A DNA stretch of 64,000 bases from Agelas oroides (lineage: Eukaryota > Porifera > Demospongiae > Agelasida > Agelasidae), in the NCBI GenBank assembly GCA_949130485.1, contig OX422183.1, positions 26,808,316 to 26,872,315 on the forward strand. The letters run 5' to 3'. Numbering within the stretch: the stretch's first letter is position 1; each line of letters starts with the position of its first letter. The translations under genes and the position numbers were made by a program. Below, one piece after another: positions 43,833 to 57,582 of the stretch. The notes under the pieces were generated by a model. That model was given only the letters and a program-made list of their open reading frames with translations, made no database searches and was not told where the DNA came from.

Positions 43833-46800
43833 TAAGCCTCTTTAAGTGTGGAAAAGGAGTTACATTGCCGTTTTCACCTCCGAGGAGGTGCGCTGAAGCA
43901 CGTGCAGGCCTGTTTAAGTACCAGGAAAGATTGAGAAAGCAGTTTTGAACACTGTGGAGGTCCTGTGAAGCTCGTGTAAGCTTGTTTAAGTGTCAGGAAG
44001 GAGTTAGAAGGCAGTTTTCACCACTGTGGAGGTCCTGTGAAGCTCGTTTACGTGCTGGAAAGACCTGATAAAGCTGTTTTAACCGCCGAGGAGGTCCTGT
44101 GAAGCTCGTGCAAGCCTGTTTAAGAGTCAGGAAGGAGCTAGAAGGCAGTTTTCACCACTGTGGAGGTCCTGTGAGGCTCGTGCAAAACTGTTTATATTGG
44201 GAAAAGACCTGAGAAAGCTGTTTTCACCGCCAAGGAGTAGCTGTGAAGAACGTGTAGGCCACTTGCAGTGCCAGGAACTCTCGAGAAAGCAGTTTTAACC
44301 ACTGTGGAGGTCCTCTGCAGCTCGTGCAGGCCTGTTTAAGTGTCAGGAAGGATCTAGAAGGCAGTTTTCACCACTGTGGAGCTCCTGTGATGCTCGTGCA
44401 AGCCTGTTTATGTGCGGGAAAGACCTGATAAAGCCGTTTTAACCACTGAGTGGGTGCTGTGAGGAACGTGCAGGCCTGTTTCAGTGTCAAGAAAGATCTA
44501 CAAGCAGTTTTCATCGTTGTGGAAGTCTTGTGAGGATTGTTCCAGCCTGTTTAAATGCGGGGAAAAGGTCTGAAACAGCTGTTTTAACCACCGTGGAGGA
44601 GCTATCAAGCACGTGCAGGCCCGTTTAAGTTTCAGGAAAGAGCTACAAAGCAGTTTACATCACTGCGGCGGTCCTGTGTGACTGGTTCAAGCCTGTTTGT
44701 ATGCGGGAAAGACCTGAGAAAGTCGTTTTAACCGCCGTGGAGGTCATGCAAACCTATTTGTGTGACAGGAAAGATCTAGAATGCAGTTTTCACCACTGTG
44801 CAGTCCCTGTGAAGCCCATATAATCCTCTTTAAATGTGGGAAAGGTGTGACGCCGTTTTCACCTTCGAGGAGGTGCGCTGAAGCACGTGCAGGCCTGTTT
44901 ATGTACCAGGAAAGATTGAGAAAGCAGTTTTGAACGCTGTGGAGGTCCTGTGAAGCTCATGCAAGCATGTTAAGTGTCAGGAAAGTGCTAGAAGGCAGTT
45001 TCGGGGCCCTGTGAAACTCAAGCAAGCCTGTTTATGTGTGGGAATGACCTGACAAAGCCGTGTTAACCGCCGAGCAGGTGATGTGAAGCACGTTCAGCCC
45101 TGTTTAAGTACCACGAAAGATTGAGAAAGCAGTGTTCACCACTGTGGAGTTCCTGTGAAGCTCATTAATCCTGTTTACGAGCAGGAAAGACCTGAGAAAG
45201 CTGTTTGAACCGCCGAGGAGGTGCTTTGAAGCTTGTGCAAGCTTGTTTAAGTGTCAGGGGAGAACTCGAAAGCAGTTTTCACCACTGTAGAGGTCTTGTG
45301 AGGCATGTGCAAGCTTGTTTACGTGCTGAAAAGACCTGATAAAGCTGTTTTAACCGCCGAGGAGGTCCTGTGAAACTCGTGCAAGCCTGTTTAAGAGTGA
45401 GGAAGGAGCTAGAAGGCAGTTTTCACCACTGTGGAGGTCCTGTGAGGCTCGTGCAAAACTGTTTATATTCGGGAAAGACCTGAGGAAGCTGTTTTCACCG
45501 CCAAGGAGTAGCTGTGAAGAACGTGTAGGCCACTTGCAGTGCCAGGAACTCTCGAGAAAGCAGTTTTAACCACTGTGGAGGTCCTCTGAAGCTCGTGCAG
45601 GCCTGTTTAAGTGTCAGGAAGGATCTAGAAGGCAGTTTTCACCACTGTGGAGCTCCTGTGATGCTCATACAAGCCTGTTTATGTGCGGGAAAGACCAGAT
45701 AAAGCCGTTTTAACCACTGAGTGGGTGCTGTGAGGAACGTGCAGGCCTGTTTAAGTGTCAAGAAAGGTCTAAAAGCAGTTTTCACCACTGTGCAATCCCT
45801 GTGAAGCCCATATAAGCCTCTTTAAGTGTGGAAAAGGTGTGACATTGCCGTTTTCACCTCCGAAGAGGTGCGCTGAAGCACGTGCAGGCCTGTTTAAGTA
45901 CCAGGAAAGTTTGAGAAAGCAGTTTTGTTCGGTGTGGAGTTCCTGCGATGCTCGTGCAAGCCTGTTAAGTGTCATGAAGGAGCTAGAAGGCAGTTTTGAC
46001 CACTGTGGAGCCCCTGTGAAGCTCGTTAATCCGGTTTATGCTCGGAAAAGACCAGATAAAGCAGTTTTCACCGCCAATTAGTAGCTGTGAAGAACTTGTA
46101 GGCCTCTTGAAGTGCCAGGAACTCTCGAGAAAGCAGTTTTCACCACTGTGGAGCTCCTGTGAGGCTCGTGCAAGCCTGTTTATGTGCGGGAAAGACCTGA
46201 TAAAGCCGTTTTAACCACTGAGTGGGTGCTGTGAGGAACGTGCATGCCTGTTTAAGTGTCAAGAAATATCTACAAGCAGTTTTCATCATTGTGGAAGTCT
46301 TGTGAGGATTGTTCCAGCCTGTTTAAATGCGGGGAAAAGGTCTGAAGCAGCTGTTTTAACCACCGTGGAGGAGCTATGAAGCACGTGCAGGCCCGTTTAA
46401 GATTCAGGAAAGAGCTACAAAGCAGTTTACATCACTGTGGCGGTCCTGTGTGTCTTGTTCAAGCCTGTTTGTATGCTGGAAAGACCTGAGAAAGTCGTTT
46501 TAACCGCCGTGGAGGTCATGCAAACCTATTTGTGTGACAGGAAAGATCTCGAATGCAGTTTTCACCTCTGTGCAGTCCCTGTGAAGCCCATATAATCCTC
46601 TTTAAGTGTGGGAAAGGTGTGACATTGCCGTTTTCACCTCCGAGGAGGTGTGCTGAAGCACGTGCAAGGCCTGTTTAAGTTTCAGGAAGGAGCTGCAAAG
46701 CAGTTTTCACCACTGTGGCGGTCCTGTGTGGCTGGTGCAAGCCGGTTTACGTGTGGGAAGCCCTGAGAAAGTCGTTTTAACCGCCGTGGAGGTGCTGTGA

Positions 46801-49800
46801 AACTCATGCAAACCTTTTTGTGTGACAGGAAATATCTAGAAAGCAGTTTTCACCACTGTGCAGTCCCTGTCAAGCACATATAACCCTCTTTAAGTGTGGG
46901 AAAGATGTGACATTGCCGTTTTCTCCTCGGAGGAGGTGCGCGGAAGCACGTGCAGGCCTGTTTAAGTACCAGGAAAGATTGAGAAAGCAGTTTTGAATGC
47001 TGTGGAGGTCCTGTGAAGCTCGTGCAAGCCTGTTAAGTGTCAGGAAGGAGCTAGAAGGCAGTTTTCACCACTGTGGAGGCCCTGTGAAGCTCATGCAAGC
47101 CTGTTTATGTGTGGGAATGACCTGACAAAGCCGTGTTAACCGCCGAGCAGTTGATGTGAAGCACATGCTACCCAGTTTAAGTACCAGGAAAGGTTGAGAA
47201 AGCAGTTTTGAACGCTGTGGAGGTCCTGTGAAGCTCGTGTAGGCCTGTTTAAGTGTCAGGAAGGAGCTAGAAGACAGTTTACACCACCTGTGAGGTTCCT
47301 GCAAGCCTGTTTATATGCGGGAAAGACCTGATAAAGCCGTTTTAACCACTGAGTGTGTGCTGTGAGGAACGTGCAAGCCTGTTTAAGTGTCAAGAAAGAT
47401 CTAAAAACAGTTTTCATCATTGTGGAAATCCTGTGAGGCTTGTGCCAGCCTGTTTAAATGCAGGAAAAAGGTGTGAAACAGCTGTTTTAACCACCGTGGA
47501 GGAGCTATCAAGCACGTGCAGGACCGTTTAAGTTTCAGGAAAGAGCTGCAAAGCAGTTTTCACCACTGTGGCGGTCCTGTGTGGCTTATTCAAGCCTGTT
47601 TGGGTGCGTGAAAGACCTGAGAAAGTCGTTTTAACCGCCGTGGAGGTGCTGTGAAGCTCATGCAAACCAGTTTGTGTGACAGGAAAGATCTAGAAAGCAG
47701 TTTTCACCACTGTGCTGTCCCTGTGAAGCCCATATAAGCCTTTTTAAATGTGGGAAAGGTGTGACATTGCCGTTTTCACCACCGAGGAGGTGCGCTGAAG
47801 CACGTGCAGGCCTGTTTAAGTACCAGGAAAGATTGATAAAGCAGTTTTGAACGCTGTGGAGGTCCTGTAGAGCTCGTGCAAGCCTGTTTAAGTGTCATGA
47901 AGGAGCTAGAAGGAAGTTTTCACCACTGTGGAGGTCCTGTGAGGCTCGTGCAAGCTGGTTTATGTGTGCGAAAGACCTGAGCAAGCTGTTTTAACCGTTG
48001 AGGAGGTGCTTTGAAGCTCGTGGAAGCTTGTTTACGTGTCAGGAAGAGCTAGAAAGCAGTTTTCACTACTATAGAGGTCTTGTGAAGCATGTGCAAGCCT
48101 GTTTATGTGCGTGAAAGACCTGAGAAATCCGTTTTAACCGCCAAGGAAATGCTCTGATGAACGTGCATGCCTCTTATGTTTGTGTGACAGGAAAGATCTA
48201 GAAAGCAGTTTTCACCACTGTGCAGTCCCTGTGAAGCCCATATAAACCTCTTTAGATGTGGGAAAGGTGTTACATTGCCGTTTTCACCTCCGAGGAGGTG
48301 TGCTGAAGCACGTGCAGGCCTGTTTAAGTACCAGGAAAGATTGAGAAAGCGGTTTTGAACGCTGTGGAGGTCCTGTGAAGCTCGTGCAAGCCTGTTAAGT
48401 GTCAGGAAGGAGCTAGAAGGCAGTTTTCACCACTGTCGTGGTCCTGTGAAGCTCATGCAAGTCTGTTTATGTGTGGGAATGACCTGGCAAAGCCGTGTTA
48501 ACCGCCGAGCAGGTAGCACGTGCAGCCCTGTTTAAGTACCAATAAAGATTGAGAAAGCAGTTTTTAACGCTGTGGAGGTCCTGTGAAGCTCATGCAAGCC
48601 TGTTTAAGTGTCAGGAAGGAGCTAGAAGGCAGTTTTCACCAATATGGAGGTCCTGTGAGGCTCGTGTATGCCTGTTTATGTGCGGGAAGACCTGAGAGAG
48701 CTGTTTTCACCGCCAAGGAGGAGCTGTGAAGAACGTGCAGGCCACTTGAAGTGCCAGGAAATCTCGGGAAATCAGTTTTCACCACTGTGGAGGTGCTGTG
48801 AGGCTCGTGCATGTCTGTTTATGTGCGTGAAATATCTGAGATAGCCGTTTTAACCGCCATGGAGGTGCTCTGATGAACGTGTATGCCTCTTGAAGTGCCT
48901 GGAATTATCGAGAAAGCAGTTTTCACCAGTGTGGAAGTCTTGTGAAGCTCGTGCAGGCCCGTTTAAGTGTCAGGAAGGAGCTAGATAGCAGTTTTCACCA
49001 CCTGTGAGGCTCGTGCAAACCTGTGTTTGTGCGGGAAAGACCTGATAAAGCCGTTTTAACCACTGAGTGGGTGCTGTGAGGAACGTGCAGGCCTGTTTAA
49101 GTGTCAAGAAAGATCTAAAAGCAGTTTTCATCATTGGGAAAGTCCTGTAAAGCTTGTATCAGCCTGTTTAAATGCGTGAAAAAGGTCTTAAACAGCTGTT
49201 TTAGCCTCCGTGGCGGAGATATCAACAACGTGCAGGCCCGTTTGAGTTTCAGGAAAGAGCAACAAAGCAGTTTTTACCACTGTGGCGGTCCTGTGTGGCT
49301 TCCTCAAAGCTGTTTGTTGTGGGAAAGACCTGAGAAAGTCGTTTTAACCGCCATGGAGGTACTGTGAAGCTCATGCAAACCTATTTGTGTGACAATAAAG
49401 TTCTAGAAAGCAGTTTTCACCACTGTGCAGTCCCTGTGAAGCCCATATAAGCCTCTTTAAGTGTGGGGAAGGTGTGACATTGCCGTTTTCACCTCCGAGG
49501 AGGTGCGCTGAAGCACGTGCAGGCCTGTTTAAGTACCAGGAAAGATTGAGAAAGCAGTTTTGAACGCTGTAAAGGTCCTGTGAAGCTCGTGCAAGCCTGT
49601 TAAGTGTCAGGAAGGAGCTAGAAGGCAGTTTTCACCACTGTGGAGGACCTATGAAACTCATGCAAGCCTGTTTATGTGTGGGAATGACCTTACAAAGCTG
49701 TGTTAACCGCCGAGCAGGTGATGTGAAGCACGTGCAACACTGTTTAAATACCAAGAAAGGTTGAGAAAGCAGTTTTGAAGGCTATGGAAGTCCTGTGAAG

Positions 49801-52415
49801 CTCAAGCAAGCCTCTTTAAGTGTCAGGAAGGAGAAAGAAGGCAGTTTTCACCACTGTGGTGGTCCTGTGAGGCTCGTGCAAGCTTGTTTATGTGCGGGAA
49901 AGACCTGAGAAAGCTGTTTTCACCGCCAAGGAGGAGCTGTGAAGAACGTGCAGGCCTCTTGAACTGCCAGGAAATCTTGAGAAAGCAGTTTTCACCACTG
50001 TGGAGGTCCTGTGAAGCTCGTTAATCCTGTTTACGTGCGGGACAGACCTGAGAAAGCTGTTTTAACCGCCGAGGAGGTGCTTTGAAGCTTGTGCAAGCTT
50101 GTTTAAATTTCAGGAAAGAGCTACAAAGCAGTTTTCACCACTGTGGCGGTCCTGTGTGGCTTGTTCAAGGCTGTTTGTGTGTGGGAAAGACCTGAGAAAG
50201 TTGTTTTAACCGCCGTGGAGGTGCTGTGAAGCTCATGCAAACCTATTTGTGTGACAGGAAAGTTCTAGAAAGCAGTTTTCACCACTGTGCAGTCCCTGTG
50301 AAGCCCATATAAGCCTCTTTAGATGTGGGAAAGGTGTTACATTGCCGTTTTCACCTCCGAGGAGGTGTGCTGAAGCACGTGCAGGCCTGTTTAAGTACCA
50401 GGAAAGATTGAGAAAGCAGTTTTGAACGCTGTGGAGGTCCTGTGAAGCTCGTGCAAGCCTGTTAAGTGTCAGGAAGGAGCTAGAATGCAGTTGTCACCAC
50501 TGTGGAGGCCCTATGAAGCTCATGCAAGCCTGTTTATGCGTGGGAATGACCTTACAAAGCCGTGTTAACCGCCGAGCAGGTGATTTGAAGCACGTGCAAC
50601 CCTGTTTAAGTACCAAGAAAGATTGAGAAAGCAGTTTTGAAGGCTGTGGAGGTCCTGTGAAGCTCGTGCAAGCCTGTTTAAGTGTCAGGAAGGAGCTAGA
50701 AGGCAGTTTTCACCACCGGTGGGGCTCGTGCAAGCCTGTTTATGTGCGGGAAAGACCGGAGAAAGCCGTTTTAACCACTGAGTAGGTGCTGTGAGGAACG
50801 TGCAGGCCTGTTTAAGTGTCATGGCTTGTTCAAGCCTGTTTGTGTGTGGGAAAGCTCTGAGATAGTCGTTTTAACCGCCGTGGTGGTGCTGTGAAACTCA
50901 TGCAAACCTGTTTGTGTGACAGGAAAGATCTAGAAACCAGTTTTCACCTCTGTGCAGTCCCTGTGAAGCCCATATAAGACTCTTTAAGTGTGGGAAATGT
51001 GTGACATTGCCGTTTTTACCTCCGAGGAAGTGCGCTGAAGCACGTGCGGGCCTGTTTAAGTACCAGGAAAGATCGAGAAAGCAGTTTTCAAGGTCCAGTG
51101 AAGCTCGTGCAAGCATGTTAAGTGTCAGGAAGGAGATAGAAGGCAGTTTTCACCACTGTGGAGGCCCTGTCAAGCTCATGCAAGCCTGTTTATGTGTGGG
51201 AATGACCTGACAAAGCCTTGTTAACCGCCGAGCAGGTGATGTGAAGTACGTGCAACCCTATTTAAGTACCAAGAAAGATTGAGAAAGCAGTTTTGAACGC
51301 TGTGGAATTCCTGTGAAGCTCGTGCAAGCCTGTTTAAGTGTCATGAAGGAGCTAGAAGGCAGTTTTCACCACTGTGGAGGTCCTATGAGGTTCGTTCAAG
51401 CCTGTTTAAGTGCGGGTAAGACCTGTGAAAGCTGTTTTCACCACCAAGGAGGAGCTGTGAAGAGCGAGCAGGCCTTTTGAAGTGCCAGGAAATCTTGAGA
51501 AAGCAGTTTTCACCACTGTGGAGGTCCTGTGAAGCTCGTTAATCCTGTTTACAAGCGGGAAAGACCTGAGAAAGCTGTTTGAACCACCGAGGAGGTGCTT
51601 TGAAGCTCGTGCAAGCTTGTTTAAGTGTCAGGGAAGAGCTCGAAAGCAGTTTTCACCACTGTACAGGTCTTGTGAGGCATGTGCAAGCCTGTTTATGTGT
51701 GGAAAGACCTGAGAAAGTCGTTTTAACCGCCAAGGAGATGCTCTGATGAACGTGCATGCCTCTTGAAGTGCAAGCCTGTTTAAGTGTCAGGAAGGAGCTA
51801 GAAGGCAGTTTTCACCACTGTGGAGCTCCTGTGAGGCACGTCGAAGCCTGTTTATTTTCGGGAAAGACCTGAGAAAGCTGTTTTCACCGCCAAGGAATAG
51901 CTGTGAAGAGCGTGCATGCATCTTGAAGTACCAGGAACTCTCGAGAAAGCAGTTTTCACCAATGTGGAGGTCCTGTGAAGCTCGTGCAGGCTGATTTAAG
52001 TGTCAGGAAGGAGCTAGAAAGCAGTTTTCACCACTATGGAGCTCCTGTGAGGCTCGTGCAAGCCTATTTATGTGCGGGAAAGACCTGATAAAGCCGTTTT
52101 AACCTCTGAGTGGGTGCTGTGAGGAATGTGCAGGCCTGTTTAAGTACCAGGAAAGATTGAGAAAGCTGTTTTGAAGGCTGTGGAGGTCCTTTGAAGCTCG
52201 TGCCAGCCTGTTTAAGGAAAGGAGCTAGAAGGCAGTTTTCACCGCTGTGGAGGTCCTGTGTGGCTTGTTCAAGCCTGTTTGTGTGCGGGAAAGACCTGAG
52301 AAAGTCATTTTAACCGCCTTGGAGGTGTTGTGAAGCTCGTGCAAACCTGTTTTTGTGACAGGAAAGATCTAGAAAGCAGTTTTCACCACTGTGCAGTCCC
52401 TGTGAAGCCCATATA

Positions 52416-52743
52416 CCGCCATTATTCGAATAGAACGGTAGATTCAAAGTAGCGGAAGAAATTCAATTCTTGGAATTTTTATTAATCCAATTATGCGGAA
52501 GCCTCTACACTAATTATTTTCTAGTGAATTCAATTTCGCGGAAGAGCCCGTAGCAGTAGACACCACGAAGCGTTCTTAGCAAAACAAAACAAAACAGCGA
52601 AGTGACTGGCAGAACTAGTGCACCAGGAAGCGTTCTTATCAAAACAACACTTGTGAAGTCACTGCAGGGGCGTTGTAGTGCACCCAGACCATGTTCTTAT
52701 CAAAACAAGTACGGATAATAGTTGCTGGCAGACAGAACGATCG
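52416..52743 (+). mobile_element. MITE, left part only (copy 2, site a)
   Basis: Same truncated MITE as at 38481-38808, 13,935 bp later, ending at the identical AACGATCG junction. Confidence 0.85.
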
Positions 52744-53192
52744 TAAACTATGTAAGGCCTAAGGGATACAGCATGTGAAAGGCCTAAAGGGACTTCAAAT
52801 ACAAACAAAAAATAAAAGGGAGATATACTCCAGGGAACCAACCCTGGAGGGACAACAAAACGGGAGCAATGGCAGTAGGTGTAGGGAGGCTATGGGATGA
52901 TATTTAGTCCGTAGGGTTCTATTGTTCTTAAGGCCTTGATCCAAGCACTTTCTCTCTTCTTCAGACTTCTTTGATCTTCTGTGCTTTCAACTGGCTGGAC
53001 TTGGATGTCAGAGGGGATGTGGTGGTTCTGTTGGACATGTCTATACAGGCGAGTTTGTACCCAGTTAGCTTGTCTTTTGGTGAACAGTTCTCTCAAATGG
53101 TTTCTGAATCTATTGTGTAAGGGTTGTGTGGTCATTCCTGCATATTGGACTTTACATCTAGTGCATGTTATCACATAGATGACATTCCTTGT
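52744..53192 (-). mobile_element. Penelope-like GIY-YIG fragment (copy 2)
   Basis: Duplicate of 38809-39257. Here a Met replaces a Val or Ile codon position near the start, so the open frame is readable from MITCTRCKVQYAGMTT to GLNIIP (94 codons). It has the same junctions with the MITE and satellite, and is not an independent insertion. Confidence 0.82.
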
Positions 53193-56100
53193 CCTGATAA
53201 AGCCGTTTTAACCACTGAGTGGGTGCTGTGAGGAACATGCATGCCTGGTTAAGTGTCAAGAAATATCTACAAGCAGTTTTCATCATTGTGGAAGTCTTGT
53301 GAGGATTGTTCCAGCGTGTTTAAATGCGGGAAAAAGGTCTGAAACAGCTGTTTTAACCACCGTGGAGGAGCTATGAAGCACTTGCAGGCCCGTTTAAGTT
53401 TCAGGAAAGAGCTACAAAGCAGTTTATATCACTGTGGCGGTCCTGTGTGACTTGTTCAAGCCTGTTTGTATGCGGGAAAGACCTGAGAAAGTCGTTTTAA
53501 CCGCCGTGGAGGTGCTGTGAAGCTCATGCAAACCTATTTGTGTGACAGGAAAGATCTCGAATGCAGTTTTCACCTCTGTGCAGTCCCTGTGAAACCCATA
53601 TAATCCTCTTTAAGTGTGGGAAAGGTGTGACATTGCCGTTTTCACCTCCGAGGAGGTGCACTGAAGCACGTGCAGGCCTGTTTAAGTACCAGGAAAGATT
53701 GAGAAAGCAGTTTTGAACGCTGTGGAGGTCCTGTGAAGCTTGTGCAAGCCTGTTAAGTGTCAGGAAGGAGCTAGAAGGCAGTTTTCACCACTGTGGAGGA
53801 CCTATGAAGCTCATGCAAGCCTGTTTATGTGTGGGAATGACCTTACAAAGCCGTGTTAACCGCCAAGCAGGTGATGTGAAGCACGTGCAACCCTGTTTAA
53901 GTACCAAGAAAGGTTGAGAAAGCAGTTTTGAAGGCTGTGGAAGTCCTGTGAAGCTCAAGCAAGCCTCTTTAAGTGTCAGGAAGGAGCAAGAAGGCAGTTT
54001 TCACCACTGTGAAGGTCCTGTGAGGCTCGTGCAAACTTGTTTATGTATGGGAACGACCTTACAAAGCCGTGTTAACCGCCAAGCAGGTGATGTGAAGCAC
54101 GTGCAACCCTGTTTAAGTACCAAGAAAGGTTGAGAAAGCAGTTTTGAAGGCTGCGGAAGTCCTGTGAAGCTCATGCAAGCCTCTTTAAGTGTCAGGAAGG
54201 AGAAAGAAGACAGTTTTCGCCACTGTGGAGGTGCTGTGAGGCTCGTGCAATCTTGTTTATGTGCGGGAAAGACCTGAGAAAGCTGTTTTCACCGCCAAGG
54301 AGGAGCTGTGAAGAACGTGCAGGCCTCTTGAAGTGCCAGGAAATCTTGAGAAAGCAGTTTTCACCACTGTGGAGGTCCTGTGAAGCTCGTTAATCCTGTT
54401 TACGTGCGGGACAGACCTGAGAAAGCTGTTTTAACCGCCGAGGAGGTGCTTTGAAGCTCGTACAAGCTTGTTTAAGTTTCAGGAAAGAGCTACAAAGCAG
54501 TTTTCTCCACTGTGGTGGTCCTGTGTGGCTTGTTCAAGGCTGTTTGTGTGTGGGAAAGACCTGAGAAAGTCGTTTTAACTGCCGTGGAGGTGCTGTGAAG
54601 CTCATGCAAACCTATTTGTGTGACAGGAAAGTTCTAGAAAGCAGTTTTCACCACTGTGCAGTCCCTGTGAAGCCCATATAAGCCTCTTTAGGTGTGGGAA
54701 AGGTGTGACATTGCCGTTTTCACCACCGAGGAGGTGCGCTGAAGCACGTGCAGGCCTGTTTAAGTACCAGGAAAGATTGAGAAAGCAGTTTTGAACGCTG
54801 TGGAGGTCCTGTGAAGCTCGTGCAAGCCTGTTAAGTGTCAGGAAGGAGCTAGAATGCAGTTTTCACCACTGTGGAGGACTTTTGAAGCTCATGCAAGCCT
54901 GTTTATGTGTGGGAATGACCTTACAAAGCCGTGTTAACCACCTAGCAGGTGATGTGAAGCGGGTGCAACCCAGTTTAAGCACCAAGAAAAGTTGAGAAAG
55001 CAGTTTTGAAGGCTGTGGAAGTCCTGTGAACCTCATGCAAGCCTCTTTAAATGTCAGGAAGGAGCAAGAAGGCAGTTTACTGTGGAGGTCCTGTGAGACT
55101 CGTGTAAGCCTGTTAAGTGTCAGGAAGGAGCTAGAATGCAGATTTCACCACTGTGGAGGCCCTATGAAGCTCATGCGAGCCTGTTTATGTGGGGGAATGA
55201 CCTTACAAAGCCGTGTTAACCGCCGAGCAGGTGATGTGAAGCACGTGCAACCCTGTTTAAGTACCAAGAAAGGTTGAGAAAGCAGTTTTGAAGGCTGTGG
55301 AGGTCCTGTGAAGCTCGTGCAAGCCTGTTTAAGTGTCAGGAAGGAGCTAGAAAGCAGTTTTCACCACCGGTGGGGCTCGTGCAAGCCTGTTTATGTGCGG
55401 GAAAGACCGGAGAAAGCCGTTTTAACCACTGAGTAGGTGCTGTGAGGAACGTGCAGGCCTGTTTAAGTGTCATGGCTTGTTCAAGCCTGTTTGTGTGTGG
55501 GAAAGCTCTGAGAAAGTCGTTTTAACCGCCGTGGTGGTGCTGTGAAACTCATGCAAACCTGTTTGTGTGACAGGAAAGATCTAGAAACCAGTTTTCACCT
55601 CTGTGCAGTCCCTGTGAAGCCCATATAAGACTCTTTAAGTGTGGGAAAGGTGTGACATTGCCGTTTTCACCTCCGAGGAAGTGCGCTGAAGCACGTGCGG
55701 GCCTGTTTAAGTACCAGGAAAGATCGAGAAAGCAGTTTTCAAGGTCCAGTGAAGCTCGTGCAAGCATGTTAAGTGTCAGGAAGGAGATAGAAGGCAGTTT
55801 TCACCACTGTGGAGGCCCTGTCAAGCTCATGCAAGCCTGTTTATGTGTGGGAATGACCTGACAAAGCCGTGTTAACCGCTGAGCAGGTGATGTGAAGTAC
55901 GTGCAACCCTGTTTAAGTACCAAGAAAGATTGAGAAAGCAGTTTTGAACGCTGGGGAGTTCCTGTGAAGCTCGTGCAAGCCTGTTTAAGTGTCAGGAAGG
56001 AGCTAGATTCTAGAAGGCAGTTTTCACCACTGTGGAGGTCCTGTGAGGTTAGTTCAAGCCTGTTTATGTGCGGGAAAGACCTGTGAAAGCTGTTTTCACC

Positions 56101-57001
56101 ACCAAGGAGGAGCTGTGAAGAACGGGCAGGCCTTTTGAAGTGCCAGGAAATCTCGAGAAAGCAGTTTGCACCACTGTGGAGGTCCTGTGAAGCTCGTTAA
56201 TCCTGTTTACGAGCGGGAAAGACCTGAGAAAGCTGTTTGAACCGCCACGGAGGTGCTTTGAAGCTTGTGCAAGCTTGTTTAAGTGTCAGGGAAGAGCTCG
56301 AAAGCAGTTTTTACCACTGTAGAGGTCTTGTGAGGCATGTGCAAGCCTGTTTATGTGCGGGAAAGACCTGAGAAAGTAGTTTTAACCACCAAGGAGGTGC
56401 TCTGATGAACGTGCATGCCTCTTGAAGTGCAGGCCTGTTTAAGTGTCAGGAAGTAGCTAGAAGGCAGTTTTCACAACTGTGGAGCTCCTGTGAGGCTTGT
56501 GGAAGCCTGTTTATTTTCGGGAAAGACCTGAGAAAGCTGTTTTCACCACCAAGGAATAGCTGTGAAGAACGTGCATGCATCTTGAAGTGCCAGGAACTCT
56601 CGAGAAAGCAGTTTTCACCAACGTGGAGGTCCTGTGAAGCTCGTGCAGGCTGGTTTAAGTGTCAGGAAGGAGCTAGAAAGCAGTTTTCACCACTGTGGAG
56701 CTCCTGTGAGGCTCGTGCAAGCCTGTTTATGTGCGGAAAGACCTGATAAAGCCGTTTTAACCTCTGAGTGCGTGCTGTGAGGAACGTGCAGGCCTGTTTA
56801 AGTACCAGGAAAGATTGAGAAAGCAGTTTTGAAGGCTGTGGAGGTCCTGTGAAGCTCGTGCAAGCCTGTTTAAGGAAAGGAGCTAGAAGGCAGTTTTCAC
56901 CGCTGTGGAGGTCCTGTGTGGCTTGTTCAAGCCTGTTTGTGTGCGGGAAAGACCTGAGAAAGCAGTTTTCACCACTGTGCAGTCCCTGTGAAGCCCATAT
57001 A

Positions 57002-57582
57002 CTGGCATTATTCGAATAGAATGGTAGATCCAAAGTAGCGGAAGAAATTCAATTCTTGGAATTTTTATTAATCCAATTATGCGGAAGCCTCTACACTAAT
57101 TATTTTCTAGTGAATCCAATTTCGCGGAAGAGCCCGTAGCAGTAGACACCACGAAGCGTTCTTAGCAAAACAAAACAAAACAGCGAAGTGACTGGCAGAA
57201 CTAGTGCACCAGGAAGCGTTCTTATCAAAACAACACTTGTGAAGTCACTGCAGGGGCGTTGTAGTGCACCCAGACCATGTTCTTATCAAAACAAGTACGG
57301 ATAATAGTTGCTTATCAAAACAAGTACGGATAATAGTTGCTGGCAGACAGAACGATCGAAGGTCCGGAGCCTATACAAGCCTATGGTAATTTAGTACTGC
57401 CCCCTGGGGCGAACAGGCTTCCGTGCGTGGTTAGTGCCTTTCTTGGAAAATGTGCTTCTATTACACCGATGAATCTAATCTAACGGAAGAAATTTGCTTC
57501 CTGGAAGTTTTATGAATGTAATGTAGTGGAAGCCAGTTTTGAAATTATTTAATTGTCTACCGTTCTATTCGAATAATGACGG
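57002..57582 (+). mobile_element. Complete MITE, 581 bp (copy 2, site b)
   Basis: Duplicate of the MITE at 43284-43832, longer by 32 bp. A 29-bp piece containing CTTATCAAAACAAGTACGGA is tandemly repeated near 57283-57340, and three further bases are present in AACAACAC. Ends and TA duplication are the same as in copy 1. Confidence 0.88.

Larger units (their letters stand above)
31663..46673 (+). repeat. Macro-repeat copy 1 (15.0 kb) of satellite B
   Basis: First of three tandem copies of a long unit. The same ordered set of variant monomers and the same transposon remnants recur 13.7-15.0 kb later in copy 2. It differs from copy 2 by an extra ~793 bp (near 33.1-33.9 kb), an extra ~284 bp (near 36.4-36.7 kb), an extra ~217 bp (near 40.2 kb) and by lacking 32 bp inside a MITE. 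Those four differences account for the 1261-bp difference in length to within a base. It includes a MITE fragment, a Penelope-like fragment and a full MITE. No gene is seen. Confidence 0.9.
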
